DNA of 64,000 bases from Pogona vitticeps (lineage: Eukaryota > Chordata > Lepidosauria > Squamata > Agamidae). The position numbers and the translations under genes were made by a program. The notes under the pieces were generated by a model that ran no database searches, was not told where the DNA came from, and saw nothing but the letters and a program-made list of their open reading frames with translations. The DNA is taken from assembly GCF_051106095.1 (NCBI RefSeq), contig NC_135795.1:317501-381500 (forward strand), read 5' to 3'. Shown here one piece after another: positions 45,001 through 55,799 of the stretch; position 1 is the stretch's first letter; each line of letters starts with the position of its first letter.

Positions 45001-47508
45001 GCACCTCTTGCGAGGTCCGGCTGACCTCCCCTGGAGATGGCCAGGGCATCTCTCTTGGCTGGCCAAGGAGCCAGGAGGCTAGGAGGCCATGGTTGCTGCT
45101 GCTGCTGCCACCTCCTGTTGCCCCCAGGGGTGGAAGGCTCGGGGGGGGGGCCTGGTTCTCTCTCTCTCCTCCACCTGGGCAGCTGCGGGTGGGTCTCTGG
45201 GGGTGTGGCCAAGGGCACCCTGCCATCCTCCAACGCCCACCCTGGCCTGCTCTTTCGCCAGTGTACTGCTACTACAAGCTCCACAAGCAGTTTGTGAAGG
45301 AAGAGCTTGGCTGCCAGCAGATCTGCAGAGAGGCCTGCAGGTAAGAACCCTGGAAGGCACAGAAGGGGGGGGCAGAGAGGGAGAGGGAAACTGAGGCAAG
45401 CAGGCAGGCAGACAGATTCCTCCTCCCAAACACACACACACACACACCCCTGGCATTTCCAGCATCCTTATTTCCCTTCTAGGAAGGGACCCCCCCCCGT
45501 GGCTTTTTATTTCATTTTCTGTGTCACCTCCTGAGGGGTCCTCCTCTCAAGGGCCATGCACTGACCGGGTGGGAACCTTCCTCGATGCCACTCAGCCCTC
45601 GGGCCGCTTCTCTGCAAGCTTTTGTCGGACAGGAAAGCGCCGGCTTGCTCCCCTTTGGTCTCCCGGCCCCTCCTGTGGTTCCAGGCCAGCCCTCCCACCC
45701 CCTCCAGCCAAGGCCCCACGGGCGGCACTGGGAGCTGCTCCTCTTGGCAGAGCCAGTGGTTCAGTCCTGGCCCACACCCCTGCAAGGAACCATGCCGAAA
45801 GCCCCCCCCCCCCGCTCAGAGCAGACACCCCAGGAAATACCCACCCAGGGGGAGGGAACACAAAAGGGGGGGGAAACACATGCCATGGAATCGAAATCCT
45901 GTGGGGGGGTCTTAGCCTTGGGTCGTTTGGGAACCTGCCCCTCGCCCAGCCTCCGGGCTGCCCCTTGCTCACGCCCGGCCTGTCTCTGCAGCCTGAAGGA
46001 GTGGACGCTCACCACCAGCCTCGCCCAGTGGCCCTCCACGGTGTCCGAGGTGAGTGGCTCACCCCCAGCCGCCCGCTGCGCGTCTCGACTCCCCCACGTC
46101 CCTGTTTGCCATCCTGCCTGTTCTGGCCCCCCAGGATGCAGGTGGAAGCTCAGAGGGGGGAGGGAGGTCCCCCCCCACATCCCAGCAGCTTGTTTGCCCT
46201 GGTCCCTGGCCAGGCCCCGGGCGGAAGAGGGCAGGAAGGCCATCTAGCTGGGGGGGGGGGGGGGCTTCTGTGTGGATGAGCAGGTGAGCAAGCGAAGATG
46301 ACGCCTTTTCTGGGCTCTGGATGGTGGCCCAGGAGCAGGAGAGGAAGGGGTGACGTTGAGAGAAGGGAGAGAGGGAGGCCCTTGGGGGGGGAGGGGGGAA
46401 GGGTCCTCCACAGCCCCAGATTCATTCGCAGGGGAGGCCAGGAAGGGGGCCAGGAGGGGGGTCTCCAGCTCACCTGGGGTCTACTCTTGTGCTCCTTCCT
46501 CAGGACTGGATGCTCCGAGTTCTCTCTTGGGACAAAGGAAAGAACAGCAACAAGAGTCTCAACAAGTAAGTTCTCCTCCCGGACTGGCGGCTGGGAAGAA
46601 AAAGTCCCGCAGCCAAACCCGACCCGGACGCTCGCCCTCCTGCTCGGGTTCCCCGGTGCCCCCTCGTCCTCGGGCTCTTCTTCTCCCTTCTGCTTCCAAC
46701 CCTCCACCCCCCACCCCCACCCCACCCCCACCTCACCCATTTCTTTTCCCAGGACAGACCTGGCCAACCTGATGGTCTTCTACAAGGATCTGAATGAGAG
46801 ACGCATCACTGAGAACCCAGCAAACAATGTGAGTGACCTCCTGGGTTCGGGGCGGCCGGGGGGGGGGCGAGCAAAGATGGGGCCAGTTGCTCTTCTGGAC
46901 TACAACTCCCACCAGCCAGTCTGGGGGAGGAATTCCAGGGGATGAATTCCTCCCTGGGCGTCCAGGTGCTCTGCCTGGCCTGCCGAGCGCTTTTGGGGTG
47001 GGGGAAAGGACAGGATCTGTGGGGAGTCCATGGAGGGCTCCCCACCTTGGGCTGATGCAGCCTTCCTTCCTTCCTGCATGCTCCCCCCACACACACACAG
47101 GTGGTCACGCTCCTGTCCAACTTTGGGGGCCAGCTGGGCCTCTGGATGAGCTGCTCCGTGGTCTGCGTCATTGAGATCGTGGAGGTCTTCTTCATTGACA
47201 CGCTGAGCATCATCCTGCGCCGCTGGTGGCAGACGGCCAAGAAGTGGTGGAGGGCCCGGAAGGGCGGCTCGGGCGAGGCGGCGGCAGCACACCCTCCCGG
47301 CGGCGCCCGAGAGGCCGAGGGCCACGACAACCTGGCCTGCGTCCCCGAGGATGAGGACGACCTGCCCACCTTCAACACGGCCATGCGGCTGCCGGTCCCC
47401 CCAGGCCTCCCGCCCCCCAGGACTCCCCCACCCAACTACAGTGCGCTGCAGCTGGCCGGCTCCTTTTCGGGGCAGCTGGGCGACACCCTGGAGGTCAGGA
47501 CCCCGTGA
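38596..47508 (+). CDS. SCNN1G: SCNN1G, epithelial sodium channel gamma subunit (13 exons)
   Basis: Gamma subunit of the amiloride-sensitive channel ENaC, which with alpha and beta subunits admits Na+ at the apical membrane of absorptive epithelia. Exons: 38596-38647, 40067-40394, 40863-41160, 41414-41607, 42851-42954, 43673-43836, 44047-44145, 44666-44783, 45262-45340, 45992-46049, 46504-46565, 46753-46828, 47101-47508; 2040 bases, 679 aa (human 649). N-terminal Lys cluster at 26-34; gating His-Gly at 60-61; membrane segment M1 at about 75-96; cysteine-rich extracellular domain; M2 at about 557-580 with selectivity filter Ser-Cys-Ser 561-563; PY motif PPPNYSAL at 653-660, the NEDD4L binding site in mammals. 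Furin-type site RERR at 158-161. The DEG/ENaC family signature is met by Y410, Q413, C415, C419, C428 and C430. NTNTHGCRRIVVSRGRLRRL identifies gamma rather than beta or alpha. The start was placed in exon 1 because the usual Met in exon 2 is CTG. Confidence 0.97.
38648..40066 (+). other. SCNN1G intron 1
   Basis: 1.4 kb; its first 600 bases are CpG-island sequence, the remainder ordinary. It ends in a 13-C polypyrimidine tract and AAG. No further exon or repeat family is seen. Confidence 0.6.
40067..40394 (+). CDS. SCNN1G: SCNN1G exon 2 (N-terminus, HG motif, M1)
   Basis: Acceptor AAG after a 13-C tract; ends two bases into a Lys codon before GTGAGT. It encodes KKIKATIKKTLPVTGPQAP, then MNTNTHGCRRIVV, M1, and FPAVTICNINPY. 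The codon aligned to the mammalian initiator Met is CTG (40078-40080). The next in-frame ATG falls at residue 50, after the Lys cluster. Confidence 0.95.
40405..40438 (+). repeat. (GGGA)n repeat beside the SCNN1G exon 2 donor
   Basis: Eight GGGA units start about 10 bases after the splice donor, which itself lies in GTGAGTGAGTGA. Eight GGG triplets on the transcript strand could form a G-quadruplex. Confidence 0.92.
40863..41160 (+). CDS. SCNN1G: SCNN1G exon 3 (protease-cleavage region)
   Basis: 298 bases, residues 127-226. It contains RERR at 158-161, matching the furin pattern RxxR at the place of human RKRR, and a second basic run RRR at 198-200 where human gamma has the prostasin site RKRK. 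Between them is an N-glycosylation sequon NLS. The intervening inhibitory tract is poorly conserved, as in other species. Confidence 0.95.
41414..41607 (+). CDS. SCNN1G: SCNN1G exon 4
   Basis: 194 bases encoding DCALYTFSSGVSAIQEWYKL, HYMNIMAQ and MSYSADELILSCFFDGVSCD, closely matching human gamma ENaC. Confidence 0.96.
41608..42850 (+). other. SCNN1G intron 4
   Basis: 1.24 kb with a (TC)n tract, a G9 run and a (GT)n near 42585. Nothing else is recognised. The other SCNN1G introns are shorter, 187-718 bases, and hold only simple repeats. Confidence 0.8.
41998..42037 (+). repeat. (TC)n microsatellite in SCNN1G intron 4
   Basis: About 20 TC units without interruption. Confidence 0.94.
42851..42954 (+). 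CDS. SCNN1G: SCNN1G exon 5
   Basis: 104 bases encoding RNFTSFHHPLHGNCYTFNSG and ENGKILSTSTGGSENG, with a conserved glycosylation sequon NFT and the GNCYTFN block of all ENaC subunits. Confidence 0.96.
43673..43836 (+). CDS. SCNN1G: SCNN1G exon 6
   Basis: 164 bases encoding LQVVLYIDEADYNPFLVTAT then GAKIVVHGQDEYPFIEDIGT and ETATATSIGMHF, ending in phase 0. Confidence 0.96.
44047..44145 (+). CDS. SCNN1G: SCNN1G exon 7
   Basis: 33 codons including RLSKPYSNCTEDGSDVPVEN and NYSLQ. It carries the first part of the DEG/ENaC family signature and a sequon NCT. Confidence 0.96.
44666..44783 (+). CDS. SCNN1G: SCNN1G exon 8 (family signature)
   Basis: 118 bases encoding ICLHSCFQKSMVKTCGCAQY and FCNYKKYPNW. 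With the last codons of the preceding exon it completes the cysteine-rich DEG/ENaC signature. Confidence 0.96.
45262..45340 (+). CDS. SCNN1G: SCNN1G exon 9
   Basis: 79 bases encoding YCYYKLHKQFVKEELGCQQI and CREAC; ends two bases into a Ser codon. Confidence 0.95.
45992..46049 (+). CDS. SCNN1G: SCNN1G exon 10
   Basis: 58 bases encoding LKEWTLTTSLAQWPSTVSE, almost identical to human gamma. Confidence 0.95.
46504..46565 (+). CDS. SCNN1G: SCNN1G exon 11
   Basis: 62 bases encoding DWMLRVLSWDKGKNSNKSLN; short and diverged but in phase on both sides, with CAG acceptor and AA|GTAAGT donor. Confidence 0.93.
46753..46828 (+). CDS. SCNN1G: SCNN1G exon 12
   Basis: 76 bases encoding TDLANLMVFYKDLNERRITE and NPANN, the segment leading to M2. 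Confidence 0.95.
47101..47508 (+). CDS. SCNN1G: SCNN1G exon 13 (M2, filter, PY motif, stop)
   Basis: Starts after a CA-rich acceptor. It encodes LLSNFGGQLGLWMSCSVVCV (pore lining with filter SCS), the basic run after M2, the acidic DEDDLPTFNTA block and PPPNYSAL. TGA is at 47506-47508. The C-terminus ends VRTP, without the DEL of human gamma. Confidence 0.97.
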   Translation: MVTLLSNFGGQLGLWMSCSVVCVIEIVEVFFIDTLSIILRRWWQTAKKWWRARKGGSGEAAAAHPPGGAREAEGHDNLACVPEDEDDLPTFNTAMRLPVPPGLPPPRTPPPNYSALQLAGSFSGQLGDTLEVRTP

Positions 47509-48495
47509 GGTCCTCCTTCACATGTGGGGGTGTGTGGAAAGGGGGACTGCTTCGTGGGATGCTGTGGGGCTGGCCCTGCTGTCCTCTGAGCAGGGGGACT
47601 GGACCTTGATAGCCGGGAGCAGGAGCCGGGAGTGTGTGGGGGTGCCTGCTGCAGGAGCCCCTTCTTCAGAGGACCTGGAACATCTTGATAGGATCCAGGA
47701 TCCCGTCTCTTTGGGTGGGCCGATGGGAGGAAGCGCTGCTCACGGCGCGAAGCCGCCAGGCCTCTCCTCTTGGGAGGAAGAGGCGCTCAGCTCACGACGA
47801 CCATGAACCCCAGCCAGAAGCAGCCCACTCTCGTGGAGGGCCAGCAGGGACCCCCAACCGCCTCTCCTCACCGGGCCCAAAGTGGGCGACCTCCAGCAGA
47901 GGGGGCGAGAAGGGCCTCCAGGCTGGGTTTTCAGGGCTAACTCGATGGCGTGGCGGGATTGGGACCTGTGGAGGGCAGCGCCGTGACTCTGCACTGATTC
48001 CGAGTGAAAAACATGGACTTTGATGATCTTGCCTCTGCCTCATCTGCCTTTTCCCTTCTGTCCAAGGAACCGGGGGGGGGGGGCAACCCTTAGGGTGGAG
48101 AAGGACCTCTGGGCCTGGATCCAGGGGCTGGTGGTGGTGGGAAAGGGGCTCAACCCCAGGTGTCAAGGGATGGGCAGGGCTTTTCCCCTGGAAGAGAAAG
48201 ATCCGCACTGGAAGAAAGGAGTGGCCTTCGTCCGTCTCTGCTTTGGCCAAAATTGGGGAAACGCAGGAAGGTTCGGGCGAGGACTCTTCGCCGGCTTTGC
48301 AAGGGAGCTGATCCTCTCTGGCTGGAGGTGCAGAGGGGAGGGTTTGAGGAAGGAACACACACACACACACACACTGCCAGCATCCTCCCTCGGCAGCAGG
48401 GGCGGGGGAAAAACCCAAACCTAAGTGCCTGTCCCCTGCCCAGGGTGTTTCTGATTTTGCCTCGGTCTAAATAAATCAGCCTGTGTGATTTTATG
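47509..48495 (+). other. SCNN1G: SCNN1G 3' UTR
   Basis: About 1 kb from the stop to a single AATAAA with a T/GT-rich stretch after it. It includes a short (CA)n at 48355-48374. No other gene signal. Confidence 0.7.
48470..48475 (+). terminator. SCNN1G poly(A) signal AATAAA
   Basis: Canonical hexamer about 960 bases after the SCNN1G stop, followed by TGTGTGATTTT, a fair downstream element. Confidence 0.75.
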
Positions 48496-49339
48496 CCAAT
48501 CGATGCCCTCTTTGGACCTCTTGTTTGGAACTGTGCAGGCGCCCACCCTCTGTGCGTGGGGGGGGGGTGCCTGTGTGCCCATAAGAACTGCCTGGCTGGG
48601 TCGTGGTCTCCAGAAGGAGGGGGCGAAGGTAAGCAGCTGCCAATCCCCATGGGATTCCCATTGGGCCCCACACAAATGCTGCCCCCTGCCAGGCTGCTGG
48701 CTCTTGTGCCCCCTTGCAAGTGGTGAAGACATGGGGGAGGTTCCTCTGCCAGGGCCCCCAGCCCCACAGCTGGAGCCAGTGGGTCAGGGCGACCATGGGA
48801 CCTTGTGGCCTCCATTCCAGCCTCATCTGGGCTGGCTCAGGATGATGGGGGAGGGTGGCGGTGGCCCAACAACATCTGGAAGAGAGCCACCTGTTTCCCC
48901 TCTGGCTGTCTCCGATGAGGCTGGCCAGGCTGGCTCTGTGGGTCTGGCCCTCCTCTTGGCCCCAGGGCAACCGTCCAGCTGCTAAGCAAGGACAGTCAAG
49001 GTTCCTTGGGGGGGGAGAGTGTGGGGCTGGGAGGGAGGGTCTCCATGCATGATAAGGAAAGACAAAAGGCCACTGTGATGTGCAGAGAGGCCCTGCCCTC
49101 AGGCCACTGGCAGAGTTTGCACTTGGGCTTAGCCTCAGTTGGCCGCCTTCTGCAACGTAGGTGTTGTGTTGTCCTGGTGGTTGTTCATGTCTACACACAT
49201 GGCAGGGGATGATGTGTGACTGTGTCAAGACACACACACCCCTGCGCGCCCCCTGCCCAAGAGACTGACCACCCCTGTCATAGGCATGATGCTCTAGAAG
49301 GCGCTGCCTCTTTCCTTGTTCACCAAGGGAGCCTGTAAG

Positions 49340-49513
<174 letters not shown>

Positions 49514-50639
49514 GAAGGGCAGGCCTGCACAGCATACATGCAGCCAGGAAGCCATTGCCCGTGTGAGTCCGTTTACAAGTGGGCAACCCAGGAAGCCTCC
49601 TCGTCACCTCAGAGCAAACATCTGATCCAGAAAGCTGCTCAGGGGAGGGGACCGAACGCCTGGGGGGGGGGCTGCTCTCGCGACCAGGTCCCTCCAGGCT
49701 TAACGTGCACTGCTGGCTCCTGCACGCTTCAGGCCCCCTTCCTCAGCTGAGAGACTGAGCCCCATTGGAAAGTTTTGCCCAAGTTAACAACTGAGGAGCA
49801 AATGCCAGCAATGGGGGGGGGGGCAAAGGACCAGCTGCTGAGGGCCAAGGAGCGCAAGCAGGAGTCCCTTGCCGGCTGAGAGGCACATTTCACACACCGC
49901 GTAGATGGTAAATTAGCTTTGCATTGATTTTTTTTCCTCCTGCAAAACTTACAAGTGCTTTTCAAGGGCAGGCAGCAGAAGGCTCTTTGAAAGCAGGTCC
50001 CTGTAGCTAGAGAAATGGTAGAAAAGTTTTAAAAACAGCCAGAGAGGGAGCAGGATTCCATGAAGCTTCTTCAGGTGTCCCTGGTGTGAGGGGAGGACTG
50101 GTGAGCAGAAACAGCAGCCAAGGAGATGGTGGGTCAAGTGCCCTTCTTGCGGATTCCCTCACACACACACACACACACCCTGTTCCAAACCCATCGCCCT
50201 CCCTTGCAATCAGCCATCGATCGGCCTCTGCTCTGGTGGTGCCCAGGAGGGTGGAAGACCTTCTCCCAGGTCTGGGGAGGCCTGCAGTCTTCCGTTTCTC
50301 AAAGAGCTGGGCTCTGTCCGCTTGGTCCTTGGAGGAAGGGAAGGCATCGGAAGGCCTTCGAAACTCCCTCATGGCCCAAGAGGAAGAAGCCGTGCTGGTT
50401 TTTCCTGGTCAGAGAGGCTGAAGGAGGCGCAGAGCAAGTTCAACCAGCTGGTGATGTCATCACCGGTGACCTCACGATGGTGGCTGTTTTCCACCCTGTC
50501 AGCCGGTTGCCTTAACTAGGTCAAACTGATGCTGCTGCCCAGCCATTTGTGGAAGATGATGGCACAGCCACAGTCTCCCCAGGTCAAAGAGCAGCATTCT
50601 TAGAAGCCTCCTCCTCCTTCTCCTTGTCCTCTTATTTAC

Positions 50640-50890
50640 CTATATTATTTATATTGTTGTTGTTGTTATATGCCGTCAAGTGACTCATGAATGAGAGATC
50701 TCCAACCTGTTCTGTCCTCAACAGCCCTACTCAGCATTTTCAGACTCAGCCTGTGGAGTCAATCCGTCCCACATTTGGTCTTTCCTCTTCTCCTGCTGCC
50801 TCCCACCTTTCCCAGCATTATTGTCTTTTCCAGAGAATTTCTTGCGAAGTTTCCAAAGTCTTAATCATCTTATTCAAACTGGTGATGCAG
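50640..50890 (-). mobile_element. BovB-type LINE/SINE tail fragment
   Basis: Contains TATATGCCGTCAAGTGACTC, CAACAGCCCTACTCAGCATT, CTTCTCCTGCTGCCTCCCAC and CTTTCCCAGCATTATTGTCT, the reverse complement of the squamate BovB 3' region; 5'-truncated. Confidence 0.7.
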
Positions 50891-51844
50891 AGTGCCACTG
50901 GGGTCATGTCCTGGGCCTTCTATTGGCCATCCTGGAGTCAGAAGCCACTGGTCTTGGCCAACCAGCCCCATCATCATCAACAACAGAAACTTGGAAATGT
51001 AGGGTGGGGATTTCCCTGGTGGGAACTCTTGAGTTCATCCCCTCCATTGGCTCGGGGACCATGGAAGAGCACTCTGGGAAGTGCATCAAGAGGTGAAGTG
51101 ACTCAGGCCAGAGGTGGGAGGCCTTCAGCTGGTGCAACCTCATGACGCCAGGAGGAAGTGAGGTCAACGAGGGCTGGCCTGAGTCTTCCTTCAGGAGAAA
51201 TCAAGGAAGTGGAGCGACACCCTTCACCCTTGACCTATTTGTTTCTTCACATGGTGACACAGGAACAGAGAACGGAGGAGAGTGTGGAAGAAGGGAGTGA
51301 CAAAGAGGAGGGCCACCTCATGGCGTTCCATTCTGGGCAATGAAGGTCCAGCCCCTGAGTTTCGAAAGCAATGCAAGAGACAAAACTGGCATGACTTAAC
51401 TGGAATAATGAGTAATCTTTCTTTGCCAGCTCCAATAGATATTTTGACTAGAACGGCCACTCTCTGGTGAATCTTTGGGAGTTTTCCAACAACGTTTAAC
51501 CACAAATCATGAAGAAGTGGCAGTTGGGATGACAAACATTGCCAACAAGCTGTTTTTTTTTTTTTTTTCAATGCTCTAAGCAAGTTACGGCAAGGCGGTT
51601 GCTCTCCAAACCCTGCTTAGGCAGGCAAAGTGGGCAGGAGAAGTGAACATCCCCCACTTGACTCCCTGCGTGCTCAAAATCCATGGAAGGAGAAGCCCTT
51701 GGACCAGTCTCCACCTTCTCTCTGACCGCCGTGGTTTATTTAGACACGATTAGAGATGGGCACGAACCACCATCTCTCTCTGTGTGTTTCTCTGTTGCTT
51801 TTAATAGTAATATTCTCATAATGATCTCAAAACTGCAGAATTGT

Positions 51845-51935
51845 AAGGGACCCAATGAATCAAGGAATCCAGCCCACGTCGAGGAGGCCTTCTGGCTCTG
51901 CAATCCAGTACTTTAAGCCGTTGAGCTACCTAGAT
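51845..51935 (-). mobile_element. tRNA-derived SINE head, fragment
   Basis: The minus strand reads GGTAGCTCAACGGCTTAAAG, then GGATTGCAGAGCCAGAAGG, which has the form of a tRNA-like head (A box near TAGCTCAACGG). It is followed by diverged sequence; no intact B box is seen. Confidence 0.5.
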
Positions 51936-52789
51936 GGTGATATTTTGTCTGCCCGCCCACCCCCCAGCCCCGTCACCACCGAACGAATGCCCTGAAGGCT
52001 CTCCAATGGGACAGGACGAGGGGGCTCAACAAAGCCCAGATCAGTGGGTGAACACCCGTGGAACATTTATTCTTCTGCTATAGGCTTCCTCCTCTTAATG
52101 GCAGAGAAACAGGCCCCTGCAGGGGTTCGTGTGCATGCGGTGCATTGGTGTGACTGCCATGTTCTAGTGGAGTCGTTAAATTGGGCCCCACGGCCTGCAG
52201 GATTTGCCCTGGAATGCAGAAGGGCTTCCTTTCTCCAGGCCTCTCCTCGGGCACCGACGGTGGCTCAGCTCTTATGGAACCTCCATTGGGGGGCAGCCTG
52301 GCCAGCGCTACCCAGTTGCTTCCATTTAGGGTGGTGGTGGGGAGTTGCAGAAGGCACCCCTCCTGGGCAAAGCATGGCCCCATCCTGCCCAGCTTCCCAG
52401 AGCCTCAAGGCTCCAGGGCCACCAGGCAACGGGCAGCGCCTGTCCACAGCAGGCTCCTGGTGCTCTGGACCAGCCCCCCCCCCGTGCCTCCTGGGCTGTG
52501 GTGGATCTCCCCCCCCCCCCGTCGGCAGTGGCGGGGGGGGAGGCGACAACCGGGAACCTCGCCCCAGGTCCGGGAATGCTTGAGCCGTAAACACAGGTGC
52601 TCTGAGAGCGGCTCGTCCCTCCACAATTGCCTCCTTGACATTTTTAAACTGGTGTTGTGGAAACATCCCTCTGTTGCTGCTTGGCTTTTCTGAAAACATT
52701 TGTTTATCAACTTTACTGATAGCATTTAAAAAGAATGCTTTTCACCGGCTGGATTTTTTTTTTACCCCCTTTTGTGTCACCGCAGTGTT

Positions 52790-52925
52790 CTTTGGGTGAA
52801 GTTATTTACTTAAGCTATTTATATTCTACCTGCCTTTTAACTGAAAGAAAGTCCCCCCCCCCTGAGGTGGCACCCTTACGAAAAGCAAAAGGAACATCAC
52901 TGCAATCATTTTAAAACAGAAAGCT
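52790..52925. mobile_element. Interspersed-repeat fragment, same type as near 5720
   Basis: Contains CTATTTATATTCTACCTGCC TTTTAACTG then GAGGTGGCACCC and an A-rich end, resembling the squamate repeat with a TTTATATCCCGCC core. Family uncertain. Confidence 0.4.
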
Positions 52926-54611
52926 ACTACTTTGGATGAATACAGTCCGTAGCACAGGAGAGGGCAAGAGAACACAACGCTGTCGCAACAGCAGCAGGCA
53001 GAAAGTCAACCACCCTGTTCCAGGACATCTGGGCGAAGGAAACCAGGTTATTACAGGAGAATCCTCCCAACGGGGTGCGCTTGGTGGCCGGAAAGACGCT
53101 GCTGCCAGTGGTGTCTTTTCATACCCTAGAAGCTCCGGGGCTGGCTGATATTCCCCCCCCCCAGGTCGCTGGTTTTTATGCCAATGGGAGCAACAAGGCT
53201 GTGGGTGCAAAATCAAAGAAGGCAGTTTTGCAGGAAAAAGTCACCCCAGAAGCTCCAGCCGGCCCTGCGTTAGTTGACGCAGAAGCTGAGGGAGGCCATC
53301 CTTAGAAAGCCAGTGCTAGACTGGGGAAGACGTTCACGGGATCCCGCAAGAGCCACAAACAAGTCAAGCTTTCCAGCTCTCCAGAACTCTTTACCAAGCC
53401 AAGGAAATGGAAAACTTGGGGTTGAAGCAGATTGCCCAAAACTAGGCCAGGTGTTACGCCCTCCCCCCCCCTCTGGAAACACACCGCCCTCAAGGCATGA
53501 AACTGATCCCTTGACAGACTCCCTCCCCTCCCCCCCCCATTTCAGCCAAAGGCTCTGGGCAAGGCGGGAGGTCTCTTTGCAGGCTTAGAGCAGGAAAAAA
53601 ATTTGGAGCAAAGTTGCAGGCTTTACACCAACAAAGCAGGAGATCAGGGATGTTGGCACCTGCTTGGAAAATCCATTGTCACACCCCGGAAACAGCAAGG
53701 TCTGTTAGCCAGTTGGCTGGTTGGAAAGTCGCGTCTCCAGCGGCTGGGGTGCAAAGAAAGCCAGCGTGGAGCTGCTCACAATCAGCCCGAAGGCAAAGCG
53801 AGCTCGTCTGGAGTCTGTAGGAAGGAGACCCGCGAAGATCCCAGTTTGCTGCCTTTTTCACTTGTGAGATCATCTCCTTGCAAGATTGCCACTTCTTACC
53901 TGTTTTGGCCAGGAGAGATGCTAAGGCCAGCATTTGGACTCTGAACCCAGAATGATGAAAGAGCCGCGTGGCTCGGGGAGCCGCCTCCCCACCCAGAACA
54001 CTCATTAGCATCACCCAAAAAGCATAAACCTGTCCGCCAGTTTCCTCTCATGTCCAAACTTGCTCAACCAGCGACATCAGGAGATCTCAAAAGGAGAGGC
54101 GTGGCAGTTTTGGGAAGAGGAAAGGAAGGGCCCGGGCGAAGACATTCTGAGAGGTGGGGTTTTGTGACGAGGGTGGCGCCCAAGACACAAGGGGCCCCGC
54201 CATGGACCGGCAGGGCCAGGAATAATGTGGGTGGCTGGAGGAACGTTCAGCCACGCTTCCTCTCTGTCTGTTACAAACACAAGTGATGGGGGGGGGGGCT
54301 TCCATGTACACAGAAAAGGAGGCTCCTTCGTACGCTGTCCTCACACCGGGTGCAGGATGCTGCCTTGGCTCACCCTATCAGGGTCAAACCCTGCCTGTTC
54401 CTTATGCCACAGGGAAGGCCACTGCGATCCCAGCAGGCCTCGGGTGGCTTGCTTGATGGCCAACGGCAAAACAATGCCAGGGAGTTTGCAAACTGCAGGA
54501 AGGGGGGAAAGATGTGATCATCTGCAGACTTTCAGCACTTAAGGAATGCCTTCCTCTACTCCCTGTCCCACCAGGTTTGGTGCCCAGCAGTCTTGCTGGT
54601 GCCCTCGCCCG

Positions 54612-54614
<3 letters not shown>

Positions 54615-54658
<44 letters not shown>
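54615..54658 (+). repeat. (GT)n microsatellite
   Basis: About 22 GT units. Confidence 0.94.
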
Positions 54659-54660
<2 letters not shown>

Positions 54661-55799
54661 GGAGAAGCCCCGCCTCCCCTGGGCTGTGCCATAAAGCACC
54701 CCAAAGGCCTGCTTGGGGAGGTCTGAGGCTCCCTAGAGAGTGTGAAAGCGAGAGGCGCAGACCCCAGACCCCACCCTCGTCGGCTGGCGAGGAACATTCT
54801 CACCCGGCGCCTGTCCTGAACACCCTCTGCGACAGCCTCCGGGCTGCCAACTTCGGTGTTGCGCACTCTGTGTTTACACAGCTTGGGACGGCCGGTGCCG
54901 GGAAGGTGTCCCGGCCATTGTCTCGGAGCCCACGGCTGGCTGGCCTCGCCAATTGTCAACTGTGGATATGGGATGTTCCCTCAGCATCTCATTGAGAAAA
55001 ACACAGCTGTCGGTGGCTCCCTTGCACCAGCCCGTCTGGGCCTCGTGAGGTGAGGTCAGCGTTGGCGATGCGCACGAGGAACAAAACAAAGCACGGAGAC
55101 CGGCCAGGAAGGAAAAGGACTCCCAAAAGGAGTGGTTGTGCCGGCCAGTGGCGCCTCCTGGGACTGCACTCTCTGTGCTCCAGAGAGCAGAGTGCCTCTA
55201 GGCATGTGCAGAGTGGAGTCCCTGCCTTAACCCTTCCAGAAACAAGGCTTTGGGGTCAAAGGTAGGGACTTCAGCCTGGAAATTTTGCTTGAGCAAGTCA
55301 GGAATACGGTGGTGGGAGGACCCTCTTTCCCTTGGGTGTCAAGGAACGCGGTGTAGAAAATAGTTCACTTCATTACACTCCATATTTCCTTCCTTCCTTC
55401 CTTCTTGATTTGCTGTTCCAAATACAGTATTTGTGGCACCTTAGAAAGATCCTTTGGAAATCCTTTGGAGGACCGGCCAGGGCAACGAAGGGGTGACAAG
55501 GCCTTCCTGGCTCTCACACCCACCCGCCCGCCTGAGGGGAAAGAGTGTGGGGGGGCCCTGCCTGAGGGGGCGGCACAGGGAGGGCCTGAGCAGAACCAAG
55601 AGCGACCTCCTGGCCTCTCAGTCATAGGGAAGGGTGACCCAGAGACGCCCGCCATCCCAATCATCTTCTGGCCCTTGGTTGGTCCTCAAGAACCGCTGCT
55701 GTTCCCTTAGACAGGGAAAGCCCCGGAAGTCCGAGTCCCCGCAGAAGGCAGGGCAGCCGGCGGGTGTTGGCGGAGGCCCCCCAGAAGCGTCAAGAGGGG

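Noticed and set aside
45100-45240. Possible extra SCNN1G exon in intron 8 (frame open through to exon 9)
   Set aside because: No internal acceptor/donor pair is needed; exons 8 and 9 join directly in phase and match human residue by residue.
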